This document shows positions 33,935 through 42,880 of a stretch of DNA of 64,000 nt, piece after piece. The DNA is from Muricea muricata (Eukaryota > Cnidaria > Anthozoa > Malacalcyonacea > Plexauridae). Both the position numbers and the translations under genes were made by a program. Location of the stretch: NCBI GenBank assembly GCA_963855995.1, contig OY979716.1:28408421-28472420 (forward strand), read 5' to 3'. The notes under the pieces were generated by a model. That model worked only from the letters and a program-made list of their open reading frames with translations. It was not told the DNA's origin and ran no database searches. The first letter of the stretch is position 1; each line of letters begins with the position of its first letter.

Positions 33935-36900
33935 GAAAGGTTGTGTTAAAATAACACTTTTCACTGCCACTTTGAAAACTCTCGATGTTACCAGTCTTTA
34001 TCACTATACTGTGGTTTTCTTGTGTACCAACAGGAACCTCGCAGATAATACCATTAATTATCAGATGGTATATTAGTGCTTGCAAATGCTTCCTTCCATC
34101 TCTTGTCTTGAAGTTTTCTTTAACTGAGCCAAATTCAGCAGCACTAACCAACCCAAGAGATTTTAAAACGATGGTTGGTGATCCCATTAAAAACTGCACA
34201 AGTAGAAGAATTGTCACTTTTTCTTGAACCTGCTGCAGTCTTTCAAGACCCTTGATTATGAGCTGGGCAATTGATGTGTAGTCTTGAATTGTGTTGTCAA
34301 GGTTTGAAGTGCAAATGTCACAGTGCTCCTCACATTCTGGTATGTCTTCATCAAAATATGTCATAATAAACTTATGACGACAGGTACAATTTGTACAGTA
34401 TCTGACCATGTTGTTCATTAAACCATATTTGTAGGTCAAATACTCTTTGTCGTCAATCTTCATGATGTTGTGTAGATGGCATGACCGGTCTTTGTGGTTA
34501 AAAAATAATACACAAAGTGCGGCATGTCCATCTCTACCAGCTCTTCCTATCTCTTGTACATAGTCTTCCATGCTTTCAGGGAATGACAAATGGGCAACAA
34601 AACAAACATCCTTTTGATCAATACCCATTCCAAATGACTTGGTGGCACATATTACATGAGCAGTACCACTACTCCATGCATGTTCATATTTTTTTCTGTC
34701 AGCATCTGATAAACCACCATGAACAAAAACAGCATCAATGTTCTCCAATTTTAATTAATGTGCCAGATCAGTTGTGTCCTTTCTACGCGAACAGTATACA
34801 ATACCACGTTGTCCTGGACAATTAGTTTTAATGAAATCAACCACTTGTTTTAATGGTTTGTCACCTTTTGCTTCAATTTGCACAAACAAATTAGTCCTTG
34901 CACATCTCACTTTAATAATACTTGGTTTGGTCATAGCAAGGGTAGACACAATTGAGGACATTACTTTCTCTGTAGCTGTGCCAGTAGGAGCAATTGCAGG
35001 GACTGCGAAATCCTTCAGATTCCCGAGCTTTAAAAAATCTGGACGAAAGCCATGGCCCCACACATCAACACAGTGAGCCTCATCAACTGCAACAAAGCTA
35101 AGTTTTCCAACATTACTCCATGTTTTAAGGACATTTTGAAGTTTGCTCGACATTATGCATTCAGGACTTGTAAATAGTATTGCATAAGGTAAGTCACGTC
35201 TGCACAAAGTGTTCACAACAAAGTCCATTTCTGCATCTGTTAGTGAGGAGTTGTAATAGAAAGCAGGAACTTTCTTCAACCTTAATTTTTCTGCTTGTTC
35301 TTCCATGATGAACTTTAGTGGTTCAATCACAACAGTCAACCCTTGCATGAGAACAGCAGCCACAGTATAAACTACACTTTTCCCAACCCCTGTTGGAATT
35401 AATACCAGTGTGTCATTGCCATCAGTTATGGACCTTATAGCTTCTAGCTGTCCATCTCTAAATATCTCGTACCCATAAAGATGCTTCAAGACAAACAGTT
35501 CCTGTTCGGCTTTGTTTTCTGGCAACTCTACTGGACACGCACGTAGTTCTGTCAAAACACTTTCTAGGGGTGCAGGAGATGAGGTGACACACGTTTTCTG
35601 AAACAAACCAAAGAAACATATATTAATTAACTAAACTTTCTGTGTTTTACCAGTTATATATATACGTTTTTAAACTACATACAATGTAAACGATTAAATG
35701 AAGCTTAAAGCTGAGTGCTTAAAATGCAAATGAAAACTCACAGACTGGTAATAAACAGCTTCGGCATAAATCTTATCTCTACCACGCCAAACTTCATAAA
35801 TACAAGTCATCGACGTGTCGCAAACTTGAACTTTAATGCCCTTGCCACTTTCTTCTACTTTCGGTAAGGAAGCCTTGTGATCCAAGTACAACGCAAATAA
35901 TTTTGCCACTTCTTTATCACTGGCACAGTACAACTCCACAGTTTCGTTTAGTCCCTCAACTTTGAATAACGTGTAGCCTTCCTATAAACAAAATTTTGTA
36001 TTAAAGAATGTGTGTCAACCAAGATGCATTTCGCGCGTTTGTTTATGTTTACAAGCAAAATCAGAGCCTGCAAGCATATTAATTCTGGATACGTCATATT
36101 ATAATTTTCCTGTGGTTCTTTTTTAAACAACAATTTTAAAATGTCAGACTCTGATAATTCCGACTTGGCCTTGTCTGTTTACGACCCCGAGGACAATCTT
36201 AATTTCTATGGTTCTCCGGTCCATGGAGAACGAAGTTCTTCAGCGGGAGCTACCGCAGCAACCACAAGTTGTGAATATTTGGCGCAAACACCTCAAAGAA
36301 CCCAGGTACATGTAAAGCAATAGATAAACCATGAAATTTGTAAAACGTTATAATTTAGGAAGTAACTATCTAATATTTTTAGTTTTGTAGCTGTAAAAAT
36401 ATGTGCAGCAAACAAAGCGGCAAGAAAAAACGTGGTTGCCCTTGCCGCGACGAAAATTTAAAATGCGCCGAAAGTTGCTCATGTGGAATGATGAAGGCTG
36501 GTTGTAAAAACAAGAGCACGTCGAGTAATTTAGAAACTGCAACCACACATGCGGGAAAAAGCGCCTTTGAGCGCCATAATGCAGCAGTAGAAGAAGCAAA
36601 ACAACAGATAATGGTGAGAACAGAAGTAATATATTGCTTGATGAATTGTTAACAATAGCTATAGCAGTAAAATATTTCACAAATGCCCTGCGGCTGCAAT
36701 ACAATTGATACACAGTATCAATTTACAAAATTACTGTATACTTTAAAGCTTAAATCATGCTTTTCCTACCTGTGGGAATTCATTGGAAAGTTAACCGAGC
36801 CTCAAAAAGATAACATCTTTCTAAAATTGCTATCTAATGGGAAAGGAAGTCTAGATTATGCTAAAAATTTGGTCTCTTTTAGCAATGGTGGTAGTTCTGT

Positions 36901-39900
36901 TCCACCTGTCCCAAATGGCAAACCTACATGGTGTACTTGTGAAGTGTGCCGTCCAGTGGCAACTGAAGAAGAAAACAAGTGTTGTGGCAAGATTCGCTGC
37001 ATAACATCATTTGTCACTTTCCATAATACATGCATTGATAGGGAGGTCCTTGTTCTTGCCATAAGAGCTCGATGTGACATTAGAGTGGAGGATCCAGACT
37101 ATTCAACCAACAGCTACAGAAAGGCTGCATACCGGCAATACATTCTGTGGAGGTATAAAAAATTGGGGAGAGGAAACCGAAGGGTGTGCCCATCTTGTGT
37201 AGTTTTGGCTATCAGGCATATTTATCCGGCTGATGATGGAAACTATATGGGTTTCAGAAGAGCTTAACAGTTTTTATAGTAAATTCAAATTGGTTAAGGC
37301 CCTGTAACGCGGTGCAATTTTTCTTGCAACTTAAAATACAATTCTCTTCTTTAGAGATGTAAATTTGTGACAAATGTTTGGTACCGGTATATTAAAAATA
37401 TATCAGCAAACTTTGATGGAAACTTGTATTTTTCAATTTTACATCATCCAAGAGTAGAATTGCATTGCAAGTTGCAAGAAAAATTGCATCATGTGACAGG
37501 GCCTTTAATTATTACATCTAGTGTTGACATTATGGGTAAATGGATCATAGATAAAGTTTATAATTATAATAATATATTATGTTGGTTGTCACTTTTGGAC
37601 AGGTTCTTTTGCAGTGGTGGCTTGATTTGCAAATCGAGAAAGATTTTGCTGTACTAGATCTGCTGTTGATGGAACAGGTTTCATTGCTATAGATGATGCA
37701 ATTTTCTTAGGGTGGTCTGCAGATACTATAGTTTTTGTCAAAATACTTTCATCATCATCCACTCTTTTCTGCAAGATTCCCACTGTCAGTGGTACCCAGA
37801 AGTCAAAGGTTTTGTCTTCTTGAACAGTAATTATTCTCCAGTTCTTTGATCGTTTACTGTATACCTTATTGTATTTTTGTTTTCCACCCTTGGTCAAAGC
37901 AGGTTTTCTGAATATATGGCTATTATGATCAATAGCAGCCAGTATTGCTCTAGCATTGAATGATTCATTCCTACAAAAACTTTATGAAGTCAGTAAATAA
38001 CAAAGAACTTAATTTAAAAAGATTATTAAGTCTTTAAATGCTTGTTTTTATAAAAAATATTTTGGTATACATACTGGAATCCAATTTGTTTTGGTGCATA
38101 TTTTAGCAGCATTGAGTTAAAATTTTCAAGCTTACTGGTGTGCCTAACAAAAAAAATTGATATTAAATGGAGTAGTGTTGGTGTACCATGTAATTAGGGC
38201 CAGGATTTTAGTGAGAGTATCCTTGGGTTTCATGTGATGCCATATCTGAGTGGGGGTCAAAGTGGCAATTAACATGGAAAAAGCTTAATGAAACCCACCA
38301 ATACCTGAAAGTAACATAATGATGCAAAGTCTTTACAAATCGGGGATCCATCACAACATTTTGCAATGCCTCCATTGCTTTTGAGTCCTTTTCTAGACAT
38401 GTCTTATGTGCTTCTGTTTCAGTAAGTGGTCCATGCAGGCACTCCCCATCAGCCCATTCATGTTCTCCCACCACATGGTGCAGAACTCCAAACCAGCCGT
38501 CCTATGTACACCCCACAACACACCACTAGCATTTTACTCATCCCAATTACTACTGCCGATTGAATTTGCCTGCCAGCTAAAGCTACGCTACGCTACGCTA
38601 CGCTACGCTACGCTACGCTACGCTACGCTACGCTACGCTACGCTACGCTACGCTACGCTACGCTACGCTACGCTACGCTACGCTACGCTACGCTACGCTA
38701 CGCTACGCTACGCTACGCTACGCTACGCTAGGCTAGGCTAGGCTAGGCTAGGCTAGGCTAGGCTAGGCTAGGCTAGGCTAGGCTAGGCTAGGCTAGGCTA
38801 GGCTAGGCTAGGCTAGGCTAGGCTAGGCTAGGCTAGGCTAGGCTAGACTAGACTAGACTAGACTAGACTAGACTAGACTAGACTAGACTAGACTATACTA
38901 TACTATACTATACTATACTATACTATACTATACTATACTATACTATACTATACTATACTATACTATACTATACTATACTATACTATACTATACTATACTA
39001 TACTATACTATACTATACTATACTATACTATACTATACTATACTATACTATACTGTAAGTACAAACCTAATGTAAACAGATTTGGGAACTCACTTTTTAA
39101 AACAAAAGTTATAAGCATTTTGAATTGTTCTTTTTAAATTTATTCTATATACAGTCCATTATGTTTCATTGTTGAATACAACCAATCACAAAACCTACAT
39201 AATAATACAGCTGAAGTGCTGCTAACCTTAAGTTTTTCCTCATCTCCCTTGCATTCTTGAGCTATGTACCAGAAATGATTCCGTATTGGCTCAGACCACT
39301 CACTGATAACCTCACAACCTTTCACCTTTGCAGCCTAAAGCATGAAAAATGATAGTATTCTAAAAAGTTTCAAGAGAAGGCCATTAAATAAATTTTAACA
39401 AACATACTTTTGCAAGTTTTTTTGATAATTTCACAGATTTGTGCCAAATGTCCAAAGCATGATACAGATTGGAAAAGTCATTTGGGTACTTTTCTAAAGA
39501 TAATCACATGTTTATTGCTACAAATTGATACTGGTACTGCAGATAAAGAAAATATATACCTTTCATTTTCCTAACCAATGCAATTACTGCTGAAGAAGCA
39601 TCAGTAACAATCTCTGACATCACAATTTTACCAACAATACGTTCTAATAGTTTCTTCAATCCGTATACTTCCATATTGGTAGAGACCCCCCCCTGTTTCT
39701 CTTTTGTCCACCACAACCAAATCAACAATTACATCAACAAACTGCTCCATGAGCACATATACACAATACTTTGCACTATGCCCAGGAGAGTCATTTCTCC
39801 CATCACCACAGAGAATTGTGCTTTCCCCTTTAAACACATGCCATATAGTTTCTTTCATTTTTGTCCAAAATTGTTCAATAACAGGTATGACATATCTCTT

Positions 39901-41906
39901 TTGCACTCGCATAAATGTTGACCTAGAAATTATCTTCAGCCCAAGAAATTTACAAAAAAGGGAAAATTTTTCATAATAGCCTCCAGTAATAAATAGTCCA
40001 GCAGCTATCATTACATTGCTGGTGAAAACATTTTGTTTTTTCTTTTGGCAAAGCACCTTTGATGATGACCAGCTTCCAAAATGACCCACAGAACATCTCC
40101 ATTTTATGGTTACAACACAACCATCTGTTTTGCATCTATCAACTTCACATTTACCGCCACACGCCTCAATTTGGCAATTGTTTTTAAACAACTCCAACAA
40201 TAGATTGATGTCAACGATAGCTTTGCCTTGTTGAACATGATCTGTGTACAACTTTCCATGTTTGCCAGAATCATTTACTTTATGAAACCTTTGTTTCAGA
40301 TTTTTTCTTAATCTTTCAGTGCATTCCTCTCTTGTTTTGGGTCCATGTTGTAGTTCAATAATGGAAAAAGTTTCTGTCAGGGACACATCCATATTCTCCT
40401 CACCCTGCCATTCGCTTTCTGATGCACTTAAAGTTTCATCAGGATCCTGAGATCTGTATAAAGGACAAGTATTAGGTACCAAGTACAAAGACCTAACAAT
40501 AATTATGTTTTGATACTTACAACTATGAGTGAATATCCATGAATGTATCATCATCATTGGGACTATTAAAGTCATCACTATCATCGGCAGGCTCTTTTTC
40601 AAATAGTTCTTCACTTGATGTCATTTCATATTCAGTTGAATCTAAACTGTTCATACAAAAAAAATTGTTGTGTAGTGTGTAAATGTATACTGATGCATTT
40701 GAGTAATTCCTACCTTGTGGTGGAAGAATCTGACATCTCACTCTCTGATTCTGAGGATGGATCATCTGAGTACATACCAAACTCTGGGTTGATGGTAATA
40801 CACACACTTTCAACTACACTTACATCCAGGTGTCCACATGTCAAGTTATTAGGCTCTGTTGCCTCTGAGTCAAAACTTTTAGTTATGTCTGCAGTCCTGA
40901 AAAAGGGGGAAATAAACAGAGAATTCAATGGGACTGCATTCATAATATATTTGTCTTTCAATTAGATTTACAACTCACATTTCAAAATCATGTGCAAACG
41001 TTTTTTTCTGTTTTTTTATTGTGGTAGGGCAATCCCTATGGCCATCTTGAAGTCTGAGATTTAAAGAACGCCTTGCAGATTGAATAGGAGTTGAGTGCAT
41101 CACAGGACTATCAATATCTAAATCGAAAATAAAGAACTGGTTTTTGTAAAAGAAATTAAAATTACCTCAAGTTAATTCTTAAAGCACTGAACTAACCGTG
41201 TGGAGGAGATGTTGTAGTTCTAGGAACGCTTTGCTGTCTCGCTTCACCAAGATTTCGAAGTAAGTAAGTGGCAAATTCACTGTGAGTTTGTTCTGCCATT
41301 CCAGCTAAATCTTTCTGTCTTACCCACTCGTTATATACGTCCATCCGTATACCAATTCGGTGCATTTGAACGTTTAGTTTCGGTCTTCCACGCTTTGGAA
41401 AGGACGCCATTTAAAATCAAAAAGTTTTAAAAATTACAAGACGGTTTTAATGAACATTGAACTTTATTAAAAAAATCCGCCATTTTCTCGGCCAAAAAAA
41501 TGGCCGCCACAGTGTATTCAGCGCGCAATGCATCTTGGTTGACACACATTCTTTGGTGTTGTTATACTGATCACGTTCTGTAGGTTGCATAGGCAAAATG
41601 TGTATTTATTTTATTATAACAACAGAGGAACCTTTCACTTACCATTCCCTTTCGCTTCTCAGAGAGGACCAACAAATTCGTCAAGGTTTCTGATGCTGCC
41701 CGTGTGAATGAAAAACCTTTCCTCACAATTTCCTCGCTAAATTTAACTTGCCTGTAAACAAGTCTATAATGCTGGTGCAATCCTTCCCGAGAAAAACAAC
41801 TGAGATTGTTAGTATCACAAGTCGGGCAGCATGTATTACCATTTCGAAATGCTATTAAAAAATCTCTCTGAGGACACGAGATCGTAAAAGTTATTTTCCC
41901 TGCCAT
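33912..41906 (-). CDS. RecQ-like DNA helicase, three exons, one nonsense codon, intron carrying Kolobok 2
   Basis: Proposed exons are 41906-41643 (88 codons, MAGKITFTIS), 35981-35742 (80 codons, EGYTLFKVEG) and 35597-33912. All junctions are phase 0 with GTAAGT/GTGAGT donors and TATAG/TTTCAG acceptors. Exon 1 has a Cys/His pattern (CCPTCDTNNLSCFSREGLHQH). Exon 3 has the RecQ helicase motifs: FRDGQLEAI (motif 0), LIPTGVGKSVVYTVAA (Walker A), AVDEAHCVDVWGHGFRPDF (DEAH), RGIVYCSRRKD, CATKSFGMGIDQKDV and YVQEIGRAGRDG (motif VI), then the zinc-binding CRHKFIMTYFDEDIPECEEHCDIC-type region, split here as CRHKFIM and CEEHCDIC. Motif III reads APTGTAT rather than the usual TATA form. A TAA at about 34752 interrupts the frame between DLAH and LKLENI, and the C-terminus runs into the foldback at 33934. 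The first intron contains a 5.5-kb transposon; without it the intron would be about 110 bases. It may be a multi-copy mobile gene rather than a host RecQ. Confidence 0.82.
36141..37267 (+). CDS. P2X7 C-terminal-domain-like protein with CXC-like module, accessory gene of Kolobok 2
   Basis: Exon 1 is 36141-36305 (MSDSDNSDLALSVYDPEDN). It joins in phase 0 to exon 2 (36383-36613), which has a cysteine-rich CXC/TCR-like module, FCSCKNMCSKQSGKKKRGCP and CRDENLKCAESCSCGM. The last exon (start uncertain, about 36750-36800, to 37267) has the P2X7 C-terminal domain: WCTCEVCRPV, NKCCGKIRCI, FHNTCIDREVLVLAI, YRKAAYRQYILWRYKKLG, CPSCVVLAIRHIYP and a final GNYMGFRRA. The start is about 135 bases inside the left end of the transposon, and the gene converges on the transposase. 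No membrane segment is present. It is intact apart from the uncertain third-exon acceptor. Its zinc-binding role is known for the P2X7 domain; its role in the element is inference. Confidence 0.75.
37297..37504. repeat. PIF/Harbinger-type MITE, TTA target duplication
   Basis: The 208-base element starts AGGCCCTGTAACGCGGTGCA and ends TGCATCATGTGACAGGGCCT. The ends are inverted repeats with a further inner pair (AATTTTTCTTGCAACTT and its complement). TTA flanks both sides (37294-37296, 37505-37507), the signature of Harbinger insertion. It lies between the convergent accessory and transposase genes of Kolobok 2, 27 bases after the former's stop. Confidence 0.88.
37589..41410 (-). CDS. Kolobok-like transposase of element 2, many exons, one homopolymer frameshift
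   Basis: The gene starts at 41410 (MASFPKRGRPKLNV) inside the right end. Further exons lie near 41118-40977, 40897-40720 (serine/aspartate-rich), 40640-40530, 40453-39660, 39660-39560, 39490-39410, 39330-39225, 38510-38305, 38145-38080 and 37970-37589. The core exon has a cysteine-rich segment (CGGKCEVDRCKTDGC), VIAAGLFITGGYYEKFSLF-like sequence and GDGRNDSPGHSAKYCVYVLM. Later exons give SEIVTDASSAVIAL, LYHALDIWHKSVKLSKKLA, SEPIRNHFWYIAQECKGDEE and VVGEHEWADGECLHG. The DSPGHSAKY, VTDAS and DIWHK motifs mirror DSPGHSG, VTDRH and DVWHLAKG in Kolobok 1. The frame shifts in an eight-G run at about 39687-39694 (DKRETGG to VSTNMEVYG), which may be a sequencing error; otherwise the copy looks complete. 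It lacks an obvious THAP domain. Confidence 0.75.
38586..39050. repeat. pentanucleotide array with stepwise unit change
   Basis: Ninety-three head-to-tail 5-base units in four uniform blocks: CGCTA x29 (38586-38730), GGCTA x23 (38731-38845), GACTA x10 (38846-38895) and TACTA x31 (38896-39050). Each block differs from the next by one base and the 5-base phase never breaks. It lies in an intron of the Kolobok 2 transposase, next to the donor-like TACTGTAAGT. Confidence 0.97.
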
Positions 41907-42880
41907 TTTGTTTACTCTATGTTTGTACGAGAGCGGTTTCTTTACATGTATTATCATTTAGCGCATTATCTATTACCTTCTAGCGCACTCTTTTATTGTC
42001 ACTCTTATTAAAATTGTGAAAAAGGCTACAAAGGCTCTGCGGAGGAGAGAGGTTCAGAGTCTGCACCGGGCTCAATTACAAACTGAAGGATCTCTTCGAC
42101 ATCATATCTTGTTTTTGAATGTCTTTCCATAACAACATTCCTATACAACAAACAAATCTTGTTAGATTGACTTATTTCAAATAAAAATATAAATATTTTT
42201 ATATATAAACAACAGATATATGTATAAATAATGGTATCGCATTTGGTTTATCAATTATGTGTAATAAATAAACCTTCAAAATAACATCCAAACCCCCTAA
42301 TACTGCAGCAAAGCAAGCTTGAGACAAATATTTGAAACATAGTTCAACCATGCTATTTAATATTTACTAGATTTAAAACACCACAAAAGGGAATAAACAA
42401 TAATGAAAATTGTATAATCACAAAATGAAAGAGGGGTACTCATATAGGACAAAGTTGCCATATGGCAACCATGATTTCACAAGCAACTTTTTACACAAAA
42501 AATCCAAGTATCAATAGCATATTTCATATCAACAAAGAGAGCTAATTGTGATGAAAATACCTATTCAAAAACTACATCTATACAATGAATACTTCTCACA
42601 CAATTCTATTACAAAACTCACCTTATTTAACGAACAAATATCACCCAAAAACAGACAAAATCATACCAAGATTCCAAACGCTCAGAGTCAACCACGTTGA
42701 AAATAATCAATCCTCACAAATGCAATACCCAAATACTTCATGTAAAATGAATATTAATGACTTGAAGCAAATCTCGGCACCAGGACAACTTTCAAAAGTT
42801 GCGGTTGCCATATGGCAACTGCAAACAATAAAGGGTTTAACATAAGTAATCGATTTTCCTGATCATTAGTTTCCAGGGTC
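41907..42880. other. intergenic with a short coding-like exon
   Basis: On the minus strand, 42130-42026 reads MERHSKTRYDVEEILQFV and 16 further codons to a stop, preceded by an acceptor-like TTGTATAG. Such a short acidic helix resembles N-termini of some piggyBac-like transposases, but nothing else of such a gene is seen. The rest is AT-rich without genes. Confidence 0.35.
42454..42819. repeat. two copies of the palindrome GTTGCCATATGGCAAC
   Basis: The perfect 16-base palindrome GTTGCCATATGGCAAC occurs at 42454-42469 and at 42804-42819, 350 bases apart, each next to CAACTTT or AAAGTTG sequence. Nothing coding lies between them. They could be terminal or internal binding sites of a small element. 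Confidence 0.8.

Larger units (their letters stand above)
36005..41552. mobile_element. Kolobok-like DNA transposon 2, inside a helicase intron
   Basis: The left end AGAATGTGTGTCAACCAAGA follows TTAA at 36001-36004. The right end (reverse complement starts AGAATGTGTGTCAACCAAGA) is followed on the plus strand by TTGG instead of TTAA, so the right duplication has probably mutated. The terminal inverted repeat is perfect for about 25 bases, then nearly so for about 10 more. Inside are a P2X7-C-like gene (plus), a Kolobok-like transposase (minus), a Harbinger-type MITE and a pentanucleotide array. Confidence 0.83.

Noticed and set aside
38406-38741. Open frame through the pentanucleotide array (repeating RYATL)
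   Set aside because: Any 5-base repeat without a stop in frame gives a long open frame; it is antisense to and within an intron of the transposase.
42026-42130. N-terminal exon of a piggyBac-like transposase
   Set aside because: Only about 34 residues with weak resemblance and no transposase body nearby; kept as an unassigned coding-like segment.
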